Shown here piece after piece: positions 8,198 to 16,183 of a stretch of 64,000 nucleotides of DNA (position 1 is the first letter of the stretch; each line of letters opens with the position of its first letter). Below the pieces are notes generated by a model. It had not been told where the DNA came from. It did not search any database and was given only the letters and a program-made list of their open reading frames with translations. Position numbers and translations under genes: made by a program. The stretch comes from Magnetovibrio blakemorei (GTDB lineage Bacteria > Pseudomonadota > Alphaproteobacteria > Rhodospirillales > Magnetovibrionaceae), in the NCBI RefSeq assembly GCF_001746755.1, contig NZ_MCGG01000010.1, forward strand, positions 1 to 64,000, in the 5' to 3' direction.

Positions 8198-10390
8198 GTG
8201 AGCACATTTCGGCTGGGGCGAATCTTTTTCGCACTGATTTTTTTTGTCGGGGTGACGTATTTTGCTATGGTATGCCGTGTGCAGGCCAGCGAAGTTCCCC
8301 TTTCAGATGCTGAACGAGCCTACATTCAAGACAACCCAACCCTGCGTGTCGCCAACGAAATGGCGTGGCCGCCGTTTAACTTTAGTGAAAACGGGGAGGC
8401 CAAGGGGTATTCCATCGATTACATTCGATTGATTGCCCAAAAGCTGGGGCTCAAAGTTGAATTCGTCAGAGGCCCAAGCTGGGGCATGTTCATGGGGATG
8501 ATCCGCACGGGCGACATCGACGTGATCATGAACATCATTCCGTCCGACGAACGCCGTGCCTATATCAACTTCACGTCGGCTTATGTGATTTCATCGGCGG
8601 CGCTGTATACCAAGGGCAGGCATTCCGACATCACCACGCTGGACAGTCTGAACGGCAAAACCGTCGCCGTGCCCGCAGGTTATATTTCACAAGAGTTGTT
8701 GACCCGCAAGTATCCAAACATCAAGCAGTATTTGACCACCGACACCGCCGAGGCCCTGCAGGCTGTAGCGAAGGGGGAGGTCGATGCCGTCATTTCCGAC
8801 ACCGGCGTGGCAGAGCATCTCATTCGGAAATTAAAACTTGAGAGTTTGGTGAACACGACCACGATTTCGGATCCAATGTTTGTCAATGTGTTGAGCATTG
8901 GGGTGCGTAAAGATCGGGCGTTGTTGCTGACCATCTTGCAAAAAGGCATGGATGCGGTTTCGGATGAAGAAACCTTGCGTCTCCGCGAACAGTGGTTGAG
9001 CCCTTCACAGGGCTCCCAGGTGCGAAGTCCGTTGGCGTTCACTGAGGGCGAGAAGGCGTATCTCGCGGCGCACGATGAAATCACCATGTGTATCGATCCC
9101 GATTGGATGCCCTATGAAAAATTTGATGCGGATGGCAAGCACATCGGCATGACGGCAGATTATTTTGATGCGTTTGCTCTGCGCATCGGCAAGCCCATTC
9201 ATGTGGTGAAAACCAAAACGTGGCCCCAGTCTCTCGACGCCGCGCGCAAACGGGTTTGTGACATTATGTCCCTGGTGATGAAAACCGAAGAACGCCGTGC
9301 CTACTTGGATTTTACGGCGCCCTATCTGGTCAGTCCGATGGTGATCGCGACCCATCCCCATGCGCCGTTTATCGCCGATATTCCCAGCATCGGCGATCAC
9401 GTGGTCGGGATCGTCAAAGGCTATGCCTTCGTGTCCGTTTTTCGCCATCGGTACCCCGACATCCATGTGGTCGAAGTGAACAACATCAATGACGGTCTGG
9501 ACAAAGTGCGTAACGGTGAACTGTTTGGCATGATCGATACGCTGGCCACCATCGGATACGCCATCCAGCAAAATTATATCGGCGAGTTGAAAATCGTTGG
9601 CAAGTTTGAAGATACCCTCAATTTGAGTGTCGGAGTGCGCAATGATGCCCCTGAACTGCTGAGTATTTTTAATAAAGTCATTGATTCTTTAACGCCAGAA
9701 CAACACCGCGCCATCCGCAACGCCTGGATCTCTGTTCACTATGAAGAGGCGCCCGACTACACCCTTTTGATTCAGGTGATCATTGCTTTTATGATTATTT
9801 CCGTGCTGATGGTGTATTGGCAAATTCAATTGCGCAAGCACAACGCGGTGTTGGAGCGTCTGTCGAATACCGACCGTCTGACGGGGCTTTTCAATCGCTT
9901 GAAGCTCGATGAAATGATGGAAATGCGCCATGCTGAATTTGCGCGGTTCGGTCGCCCCTTCAGCATCATTTTGCTCGACATCGACAATTTTAAATTGGTC
10001 AACGATCGCTTCGGTCACCAGATGGGGGATCGGGTTTTGGTGAAGGCCGCATCCCTTCTCAAAGACCAATCGCGGACCGTAGACAGCGTCGGGCGGTGGG
10101 GCGGGGAAGAATTTTTGATCATCTGCCCCGAAACCCGTGCCGAGGGTGCCAAGGTGCAAGCGGAATATATCCGCGCGGCGTTTAAATCTACGGACTTTGG
10201 GACTGGTGATACCATTACGGTGAGCTTGGGGATTGCCGAGATGGGCGAAGGTGAAGGCGTCAAAGACGTTATTTTACGCGCCGACGCAGCGCTTTACACG
10301 GGCAAAAACAATGGCCGCGATCAAGTTTGCGTCGCCGCGCCCCGTCCTGGGTCCACTCAGGCGTTCACTCAAACGCCTACAGGCCAATAG
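8198..10390 (+). CDS. membrane sensor diguanylate cyclase with two periplasmic binding-protein domains
   Basis: The start is a GTG at 8198 with AGGGTG upstream. The 730 residues comprise an N-terminal signal/anchor helix (about 8-28), two tandem family-3 solute-binding domains (about 45-265 and 285-510), a membrane helix near 525-545, and a GGDEF domain (about 560-720). The second binding domain shows the same ERRAYLDFTAPY pattern as the first (ERRAYINFTSAY), so the pair looks like an internal duplication. The GGDEF motif is GGEEF with NTDRLTGLFNR upstream, so the cyclase should be active. This is the BvgS/EvgS sensor design fused to cyclic-di-GMP synthesis. The ligand is unknown. Confidence 0.9.
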   Translation: MSTFRLGRIFFALIFFVGVTYFAMVCRVQASEVPLSDAERAYIQDNPTLRVANEMAWPPFNFSENGEAKGYSIDYIRLIAQKLGLKVEFVRGPSWGMFMGMIRTGDIDVIMNIIPSDERRAYINFTSAYVISSAALYTKGRHSDITTLDSLNGKTVAVPAGYISQELLTRKYPNIKQYLTTDTAEALQAVAKGEVDAVISDTGVAEHLIRKLKLESLVNTTTISDPMFVNVLSIGVRKDRALLLTILQKGMDAVSDEETLRLREQWLSPSQGSQVRSPLAFTEGEKAYLAAHDEITMCIDPDWMPYEKFDADGKHIGMTADYFDAFALRIGKPIHVVKTKTWPQSLDAARKRVCDIMSLVMKTEERRAYLDFTAPYLVSPMVIATHPHAPFIADIPSIGDHVVGIVKGYAFVSVFRHRYPDIHVVEVNNINDGLDKVRNGELFGMIDTLATIGYAIQQNYIGELKIVGKFEDTLNLSVGVRNDAPELLSIFNKVIDSLTPEQHRAIRNAWISVHYEEAPDYTLLIQVIIAFMIISVLMVYWQIQLRKHNAVLERLSNTDRLTGLFNRLKLDEMMEMRHAEFARFGRPFSIILLDIDNFKLVNDRFGHQMGDRVLVKAASLLKDQSRTVDSVGRWGGEEFLIICPETRAEGAKVQAEYIRAAFKSTDFGTGDTITVSLGIAEMGEGEGVKDVILRADAALYTGKNNGRDQVCVAAPRPGSTQAFTQTPTGQ

Positions 10391-10431
10391 GCTTTGCTCT
10401 TAACGAATTTCTATGCAGCTTTGGTTTCATC

Positions 10432-10459
10432 TTGTGCGGTCTTCGCAGGGCTGTATAAT
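10432..10459 (+). promoter_or_regulatory. candidate promoter of ubiT-ubiU-ubiV
   Basis: TTGTGC (10432-10437) and a perfect TATAAT (10454-10459) are 16 bases apart, about 50 bases upstream of the ubiT start. No other gene lies between, so this is the natural promoter for the ubiTUV run. Confidence 0.5.
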
Positions 10460-10507
10460 TCACATATAAACCATGTTGAATTGGTATCATTCTAAGGTGC
10501 GTATGCG

Positions 10508-11230
10508 ATGTTTTCTTCCACGATGATTCCCCCATTTTCGCCCGTTTTGCTGGGCGGCCTTGCTGCGCGCGGGCTTTCACCGAAGATTTTGCAACCGGCG
10601 CTGCGTCATGCGATGAAAACCATCTTTCAGCGTCACCCGGATTTGTTTGAGCGTTTAGGCCACATGGGCGCGCCTGTGTACTTGATTGATCCCATCGATT
10701 TGCCGTTGGCCTTCGTGTTGTATGCGGACGTTCACAATCCCGATATTGAGGCCGTACGCTCGGCCGAAGGGGTGAACGCGTGTGCCACCATTCGCGGTCC
10801 GTTGTTGAGTTTGCTGCGTTTACTGGAAGGGCGTATTGACGGCGATGCATTGTTTTTCTCCCGTGAGTTGGTGATCGAGGGCGACACCGAAGCCGTGTTG
10901 GCGTTGCGCAACACCGTCGACGGGGTTGAAGTCGATGTGATGGAGGAAATCCTCACCGCCTTCAGCGCCAATTTGCCCCGACCTTTGTCGGCCCCCATGT
11001 CGGCGCCGGTGCGATTGGTTGCGCGTTTGGGCCAAGGGCTGTTTGCCCGGGCCGCAGACGATTTGAGCATTTTGCACTCTGCGCTCACGGCCCCTTTGCA
11101 ACGCCGGGTCGACGCCCAAGCGGCCCAGTTGGATGCGTTAAAAGGCGAGCCCGCGCGTGCTCCCAGCAAACCCAGGGCCAAAGCCAATCAACGCACCGTG
11201 CGTGAAGGGCGAGAGGGGGCTCAGGTATGA
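10508..11230 (+). CDS. ubiT: UbiT, SCP2-domain accessory factor for O2-independent ubiquinone synthesis
   Basis: The 240-residue protein has an SCP2-type lipid-binding domain (about 40-155, including AFVLYADVHNPDIE and a conserved RGP segment) and a basic C-terminal tail. UbiT binds hydrophobic ubiquinone precursors and works with UbiU and UbiV to make ubiquinone without oxygen. The gene overlaps ubiU by four bases (ATGA), so translation is probably coupled. The Ala/Lys/Arg-rich C-terminal extension (about 205-240) looks disordered. Confidence 0.86.
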   Translation: MFSSTMIPPFSPVLLGGLAARGLSPKILQPALRHAMKTIFQRHPDLFERLGHMGAPVYLIDPIDLPLAFVLYADVHNPDIEAVRSAEGVNACATIRGPLLSLLRLLEGRIDGDALFFSRELVIEGDTEAVLALRNTVDGVEVDVMEEILTAFSANLPRPLSAPMSAPVRLVARLGQGLFARAADDLSILHSALTAPLQRRVDAQAAQLDALKGEPARAPSKPRAKANQRTVREGREGAQV

Positions 11231-12216
11231 GCGCTCTACTGGAATTGGTATGTCCCGCAGGGACACCGGCATCGCTGCATGGTGCCGTTGAAAACGGTGC
11301 GGACGCAGTCTATCTGGGCTTTCGTGACGAGACCAACGCGCGCAATTTTCCGGGCTTGAATTTCAGCCGTCCCGAACTGGAAGACGGCTTGCTGTTTGCC
11401 CATGACCGCGGCTGTCAGGTCTTTTTGGCCGTCAATACGTTCCCTGAAGCGGGCAACCCCGGGCCTTGGCACAAAGCCATCGACGACGCGGCGGCGCTGG
11501 GCGTGGACTGTGTGATATTGGCCGACATCGGATTGCTCAATTACGCCGCCACCCATCACCCCGATTTGCGTCGCCATCTGTCGGTGCAGGCGTCGGCGTC
11601 GAACCCGGATTCCATCAACTTTTATGTGGATGCGTTTGGCGTCAAGCGGGTGGTGTTGCCGCGTGTGCTGAGCATTCCGGAAATCGCGGATTTGAACAAG
11701 CAGATTGCGGTGGAGACGGAAGTGTTTGTGTTTGGCGGGTTGTGCGTGATGGCGGAAGGGCGCTGTCAGTTGTCGTCTTACGCCACCGGACAATCGCCCA
11801 ACATCAACGGCGTGTGCTCGCCTGCGAGCCATGTGCGCTATGAAGAAGACGCCGGCAACATGGTCTCGAAACTCGGCGATTTCACCATCAATGCCTTTGG
11901 CGAAGGCGAACCGGCGGGCTATCCGACGCTCTGCAAAGGTCGTTTTGTCACCGCCGGCAAGGCCTCGTATTTGTTTGAAGAACCCACCAGCTTGAACGCC
12001 GCATCGATGCTGCCAGAACTGGCCAAAGCGGGCGTGACGGCGCTGAAAATCGAAGGCCGTCAACGCGGCCGCGCCTATGTGTCGCAAGTGGTGGCGGCCT
12101 TTCGTCGCGCCGCCGATGCGGTTGAGGCGGGCGAGGCGGTGCCGGAACTGGGCCTGGAAAACATCACCGAAGGCCAAGCCAAAACGTCTGGCGCCTTCAA
12201 CAAAAGCTGGCGGTGA
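11227..12216 (+). CDS. ubiU: UbiU, peptidase-U32-like Fe-S protein for O2-independent hydroxylation
   Basis: The 329-residue protein opens with ELVCPAGTPASL and follows the U32 'peptidase' fold. Four cysteines, C173, C180, C197 and C236, have the spacing of the 4Fe-4S ligands described for E. coli UbiU (169, 176, 193, 232). UbiU pairs with UbiV to hydroxylate the ubiquinone ring without O2, using prephenate as oxygen donor in the known system. It overlaps ubiT by four bases and its stop overlaps the upstream extension of ubiV. Confidence 0.93.
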   Translation: MSALLELVCPAGTPASLHGAVENGADAVYLGFRDETNARNFPGLNFSRPELEDGLLFAHDRGCQVFLAVNTFPEAGNPGPWHKAIDDAAALGVDCVILADIGLLNYAATHHPDLRRHLSVQASASNPDSINFYVDAFGVKRVVLPRVLSIPEIADLNKQIAVETEVFVFGGLCVMAEGRCQLSSYATGQSPNINGVCSPASHVRYEEDAGNMVSKLGDFTINAFGEGEPAGYPTLCKGRFVTAGKASYLFEEPTSLNAASMLPELAKAGVTALKIEGRQRGRAYVSQVVAAFRRAADAVEAGEAVPELGLENITEGQAKTSGAFNKSWR

Positions 12217-12227
12217 GGAAAAACATC

Positions 12228-13157
12228 ATGAGCGCAAAACTCACACCCAAACTCACACCTAAACTGACTCTGGGCCCGGTGCTGTTCAATTGGAAACCCG
12301 AAGTCTGGCGCGATTTTTATTTTCGCATCGCCGATGAAGCCGATGTCGACACGGTCTATGTGGGCGAAGCGGTGTGCTCCAAGCGCGCGCCGTTTTACGA
12401 ACCCTACATCGCCGACGTGGTGGAACGGTTGCTGGGCGCGGGCAAAGAGGTGGTGTTGACGACCTTGGCACTGATCATGAACAGCCGCGAAATGAAGGCG
12501 CTGCGCGAAACCGCCGAGGATTCCGAGTTGATGGTTGAAGCCAATGACGTCTCAGCGTGCGCGCTTTTGGCCGGGCGTCCCCACGTGATCGGACCCTACG
12601 TCAACGTCTACAACGAAGGCACGCTGAAATACTTTACGGACCAAGGCGCGGTGCGGGTGTGCCTGCCCGTGGAATTGGGCCGCGATGCCATCAAAGCCCT
12701 GAAAGCAAGCACGTCCGTCAACAACGACGTGGCGCTGGAAGTCCAGGTCTTTGGCCGTCTGCCCCTGGCGGTGTCGGCGCGCTGCTACCATGCGCGTTCA
12801 CACATGCTGCACAAAGACAGCTGCCAGTTCGTCTGTGATCGCGACCCCGACGGGATGGAGCTGGACACCTTGAACGACGAACCGTTCCTGGTGGTCAACG
12901 GCATCCAAACCATGTCCCACAGCTACCAAAACCTAAGCGCGGAGCTGGCCGAAATGCAAACGCTCGGCATCACCCACTTCCGCCTGTCGCCGCATACCGC
13001 CGACATGGTCGCGGTGGCAAACATCTATAGGGGCGTGCTCGACGGAACTCTGTCCCCCGACCAAGCCGACACCCAACTCGCCGACCTGATCGGCGAAGTG
13101 AGCTTCTCCAACGGCTATTACTACGGCGCTAAAGGCGTGGATTTTGTGGCGGCTTAG
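12228..13157 (+). CDS. ubiV: UbiV, Fe-S partner of UbiU
   Basis: The ATG at 12228 has GAGGAA seven bases upstream; a GTG at 12213 is a weaker alternative that overlaps ubiU. The 309 residues contain cysteines C50, C186, C199 and C203; the CX12CX3C group matches the UbiV cluster. UbiV forms a heterodimer with UbiU in anaerobic ubiquinone synthesis. The N-terminus carries a short tandem repeat, KLTPKLTPKLT, mirrored in the DNA at 12237-12272, which is not part of the family core and probably arose by slippage. Confidence 0.93.
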   Translation: MSAKLTPKLTPKLTLGPVLFNWKPEVWRDFYFRIADEADVDTVYVGEAVCSKRAPFYEPYIADVVERLLGAGKEVVLTTLALIMNSREMKALRETAEDSELMVEANDVSACALLAGRPHVIGPYVNVYNEGTLKYFTDQGAVRVCLPVELGRDAIKALKASTSVNNDVALEVQVFGRLPLAVSARCYHARSHMLHKDSCQFVCDRDPDGMELDTLNDEPFLVVNGIQTMSHSYQNLSAELAEMQTLGITHFRLSPHTADMVAVANIYRGVLDGTLSPDQADTQLADLIGEVSFSNGYYYGAKGVDFVAA

Positions 13158-13213
13158 GGGCTGGTTTTAAAGTTGCGGCAGTCGTTTTCTAAACACCACA
13201 ACCCCACCCACGC

Positions 13214-13382
13214 CCCGTCATTGCGAGCCCCCACTTGGGGGCGGGGCAATCCAGGGCCTTGAGTAAAGTAACCCGTCACCGTAACCACCAAGTAAACTGT
13301 CACCGTAACCCCACCGTAACCCAGGTCTGAGCCCCGCGCCCTGGATGGCGTCGTCGCTTCACTTCTCGCCATGACCGTGGGG
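13214..13382. repeat. large imperfect palindromic interspersed element
   Basis: The left arm CCCCGTCATTGCGAG (from 13214) and its inner part GGCAATCCAGGGC are mirrored on the right by GCCCTGGATGGC and CTCGCCATGACCGTGGGG (to 13382). Inside the left arm is a GCCCCC/GGGGGC hairpin. The centre holds repeated GTAACC and GTCACCGTAACC units. The arms resemble the CGTCATTGCGAG-type palindromic elements scattered between genes in many alphaproteobacteria. No transposase is present. Confidence 0.7.
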
Positions 13383-13407
13383 ATCAAAGTCTTCGTCTAA
13401 GTTTAGT

Positions 13408-13490
13408 CTTGACCGGACTTGATCCGGTCATCCACGTCTTTTTCACGCCCCCAAACATAGTCGTGGATACGCGGGGCAAGCCCGCGCAGA
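13408..13490. repeat. second palindromic element with two hairpins
   Basis: A GACCGGA/TCCGGTC hairpin (13411-13429) is followed by CATCCACG, a short spacer and CGTGGAT, then a CGCGGG/CCCGCG hairpin near 13472-13488. The nested design (CCACG…CGTGG outside, hairpins on both shoulders) is that of a REP or MITE-like unit. It is distinct from the element just upstream. From here to 13698 I see no gene. Confidence 0.6.
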
Positions 13491-13698
13491 ACGGTTTGGT
13501 GGTCTGGGCGGGGAGGGAGCGTCTCCGTACGATTTCGGCCTCAGGAACCCTTCTTTGCAACCTCGCAGGAACGCCAACTCTATGATAAGTCACGCATTTG
13601 ACAACCGGCCGTTGTTGGGGGGGGAGGGTTGACCCTGTGTGCACAAGATGATACTCCCTAGTTTCACATGGATTTTTTGCAAATATTTTTAGGTCAGA

Positions 13699-14658
13699 AT
13701 GATGATTAAAAGGTTAAGGAAATCAACAACATGTCTCGCGTTAATGGTCTTCGCCGTTAGTGTGAACGTTCCTGTTGTAAACTCCCAAGAGGCACCGTCA
13801 TCTCAAAATAAAGAAAAAATTAATACATTTATCAATTCATCCATCAATTACATGCTGCCAACCATCGGTGAAAATGTCCCCGATTATTTAAAACGGGTTG
13901 AGCTCGATATTAAGGTACAAGATAACCTAAAGCCGGAATGGTCCATTTTAACCGTTCAGCCCCTTTATCAATCGGAAGACAAGCAAAATACGGTCTTCAC
14001 CCAGCTCAGCCAACGTCGCTACGAATACTTAGGTACGGACCGTGACGTCACCAATATTGGATTTGGTTACCGCCAGCTGTTTGCGGACAATACCGTTCTT
14101 GCGGGTGTTAACACCTTTTATGATTACGAATGGAAACGTCAGCATAAACGCGGTGGCGTGGGTGCAGAAGTTAAGTGGTCTGGCCTCGATTTCACGACAA
14201 ATATGTATAAAGCCCTCAGCGATAAATCAGGAAAAGGATTGTCTGGAGATACCCAAGAGGAAGTCCTTGATGGTCGAGATTTTGAGCTGAGTGCTCAAGT
14301 TCCCTATCTTCCTTGGGCAAAAATTCATGCCAGCCGTTATTATTGGGATAGCGTTGCGAATGCTGAGGACGTTAAGGGCTGGTCAACCAGTCTGGAAGCC
14401 AAAGTTCAACAAAATATAACTGTTGAGGCAGGATTAACTGACGATAACTTTATTGCGAAACGTGCAAAATTTGCCAGGGTTACCTTCAGTATTCCATTCG
14501 GTGAGCCTCGCCCCGTAATGGCGAGTTCACAGCTTGTCAGCAATACGGCATGGGACATGCGGGATATGAGAGAATACACGCTTGATAAGGTTCGTCGTCA
14601 AAACAAGATCATTGTCGAACGGACAACTTCTGGCGTCGTGATTACGAGGGGGAACTGA
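13699..14658 (+). CDS. inverse-autotransporter-type outer-membrane beta-barrel without passenger
   Basis: The 319-residue protein has a signal peptide (about 1-30) and then matches the intimin/invasin beta-domain: WSILTVQPLYQ, VFTQLSQRR, NIGFGYRQLF, LAGVNTFYDYEW, HKRGGVGAEVKW and a final strand ending in FSIPF. After the barrel comes the usual linker (MREYTLDKVRRQNKIIVER), but the protein stops about 10 residues later, where intimin-like proteins continue with Ig-like passenger domains. No LysM domain precedes the barrel. The DNA is clearly AT-richer than its neighbours, suggesting recent gain. TGATG couples it to the next gene. Confidence 0.82.
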   Translation: MMIKRLRKSTTCLALMVFAVSVNVPVVNSQEAPSSQNKEKINTFINSSINYMLPTIGENVPDYLKRVELDIKVQDNLKPEWSILTVQPLYQSEDKQNTVFTQLSQRRYEYLGTDRDVTNIGFGYRQLFADNTVLAGVNTFYDYEWKRQHKRGGVGAEVKWSGLDFTTNMYKALSDKSGKGLSGDTQEEVLDGRDFELSAQVPYLPWAKIHASRYYWDSVANAEDVKGWSTSLEAKVQQNITVEAGLTDDNFIAKRAKFARVTFSIPFGEPRPVMASSQLVSNTAWDMRDMREYTLDKVRRQNKIIVERTTSGVVITRGN

Positions 14659-15338
14659 TGAAAATGCTTAAGAAACTGACTTTTGGCGCCCTTGTTGTGC
14701 TGCTCCCACTTTCTGCGAAGGCTGCTATTCCAGGCACGACTGCGGCAGCAGACAGTTATGAAATCACTGTGACAAAAGTTGAATTGTGTAGGACTTCTGC
14801 TTGTGCAGCTCCCTACACCTTGGGCAGTGGAAACAAAACATTTGATATCTCCTCTGCCACTGCTGGTGCTGATGTTGGGCAGTATATTTCCTTAGAGGAT
14901 ATTCCTCTCTATCAGACGTGGTCGCATGTTCGTGTGACAATTTCCACCACCATTTCCATTAAGGGGCAAGGAACGGATAATGCGCCTCAGGCCTGCAAAA
15001 CAGGTACGGGGCTAGCTTCCGGTGCTCATACGGCTGTTGGTACAGGAGTCGTAGCTGTAGGCGCTGGAACGCTTCAATCCTTGGTTATACCAAATGATAA
15101 TGTGGGTGGGTTGGCGACTGCTGATTATACGGCTTTTAATTTTGCCAAAACAGCTGGGGCAGCAACTGCGACAATTACTTACGCTCTCTCAACACCTTAT
15201 ACATGCAAAGGGACATTGCCCCGAATTGAAGTTAAATTTAATACGAGTGCAGCATTAGGTTTAGTTCAAACAGGTGCAGGTACATGTGGCGTATTTCCTC
15301 GACCTCCTGATGTTACCATTACGGCAACAGACCCTTAA
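14658..15338 (+). CDS. secreted protein of unknown function, coupled to the barrel gene
   Basis: The ATG shares its A with the stop of the barrel gene (TGATG at 14656-14660). The 226 residues start with a clear signal peptide (about 1-22, ending AKA). The mature part is rich in Thr, Ala, Gly and Ser with predicted beta character and several cysteines (for example the pair around CRTSAC). No transmembrane segment or anchor follows. I do not recognise a family. The overlap suggests it acts with the barrel protein, perhaps as a surface or periplasmic partner. Base composition is AT-rich like the barrel gene. A strong terminator follows. Confidence 0.75.
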   Translation: MKMLKKLTFGALVVLLPLSAKAAIPGTTAAADSYEITVTKVELCRTSACAAPYTLGSGNKTFDISSATAGADVGQYISLEDIPLYQTWSHVRVTISTTISIKGQGTDNAPQACKTGTGLASGAHTAVGTGVVAVGAGTLQSLVIPNDNVGGLATADYTAFNFAKTAGAATATITYALSTPYTCKGTLPRIEVKFNTSAALGLVQTGAGTCGVFPRPPDVTITATDP

Positions 15339-15360
15339 TTTGGTTTGATTTTTTTACACA

Positions 15361-15400
15361 AAAAAGCCCGGAGACGGATGTCTCCGGGCTTTTGATTTTG
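15361..15400. terminator. bidirectional rho-independent terminator
   Basis: A perfect ten-base-pair stem (GCCCGGAGAC, 15366-15375, with GTCTCCGGGC, 15380-15389) has a GGAT loop, an A-run on its left and a T-run on its right. It can end both the barrel/secreted-protein transcript and the convergent sodB transcript. Confidence 0.9.
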
Positions 15401-15416
15401 CTGTGGTGAGATCAGT

Positions 15417-16013
15417 TTAGCCCGCGAAGTTGGCGTTGGCGAAGTCCCAGTTGACCAGGTGGTCCAAGAACGCGGCCAGGAAGTCGGGGCGGCGGTTTTG
15501 GTAATCGAGGTAATAGGCGTGTTCCCACACATCACAGGTGAGGATCGGCGTTGCGCCTCTGGTCAGCGGGCATTCGGCGTTGGGGGTCTTGACGATTTCA
15601 AGTTTGTCGCCTTTTTTCACCAACCACGCCCAGCCGCTGCCGAACTGGGTCATGCCCGCAGTTTTGAAAGCTTCTTTGAAGGCATCATAGGAGCCGAAGG
15701 CTTCGTCGATGGCGGCGGCAATGGCGCCTGTCGGTGCGCCACCGCCATTGGGCTTCATGGAGCTCCAAAAGAAGGTATGGTTCCACACCTGCGCGGCATT
15801 GTTGAAAATGCCCGCTTTGGAAGCGTCACCCGCGGTGGCTTTCATGATGTCTTCAAGCGACATGGCGGCCATGGGGGTGTCGGCAACCAAGCCATTCAGG
15901 TTCACAACATAGGCGTTGTGGTGCTTGCCATGGTGGAAATCAAACGTGTTGGCCGAAATGTGTGGCGCAAGCGCGTCTTTGGCGTAAGGGAGATCGGGAA
16001 GTGTAAAAGCCAT
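15417..16013 (-). CDS. sodB: iron-type superoxide dismutase
   Basis: The ATG at 16013 follows GAGG and yields 198 residues with the classic start AFTLPDLPYAKDAL. Metal ligands are H27, H79 (WNHTFFW), D161 and H165 (DVWEHAYYLDY). The AAQVWNH segment is the iron-type signature, so Fe is the likely metal. It removes superoxide in the cytoplasm. The frame stays open upstream, but those residues do not fit the family. It converges on the island and shares its terminator. Confidence 0.96.
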   Translation of the reverse strand: MAFTLPDLPYAKDALAPHISANTFDFHHGKHHNAYVVNLNGLVADTPMAAMSLEDIMKATAGDASKAGIFNNAAQVWNHTFFWSSMKPNGGGAPTGAIAAAIDEAFGSYDAFKEAFKTAGMTQFGSGWAWLVKKGDKLEIVKTPNAECPLTRGATPILTCDVWEHAYYLDYQNRRPDFLAAFLDHLVNWDFANANFAG

Positions 16014-16183
16014 TTTTAACCTCATCAGGTTTGATATGATTGAAATTGTTCTAAACGATTGCCCAAAACATAGGGACTTCACGGCAAATTTCAAATGTTG
16101 AATGCAAAAAATCGTGATATTTTCTGCATCTCGGCCCACTTCATTCTAAGATATGCCACTCTCCCTGCAAAAAGAAGACATTC

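Noticed and set aside
10446-10500. FNR-like sequence TTGAATTGGTATCAT upstream of ubiT
   Set aside because: The spacer is five bases instead of four and the half-sites are imperfect, so it does not fit the FNR/ANR consensus.
11236-12177. Long open frame antisense to ubiU, and similar antisense frames over roxA, trmFO, uvrA and the ankyrin gene
   Set aside because: These are shadows of GC-rich coding sequence; they show His/Arg/Gly-rich, non-family composition and no ribosome sites.
13592-13630. TTGACA upstream of the barrel gene as a -35 element
   Set aside because: No -10-like sequence follows at 16-18 bases; the region there is G-rich.
13154-13644. Short minus-strand open frames within the repeat region
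   Set aside because: They are made of palindromic repeat sequence and lack any protein-like pattern.
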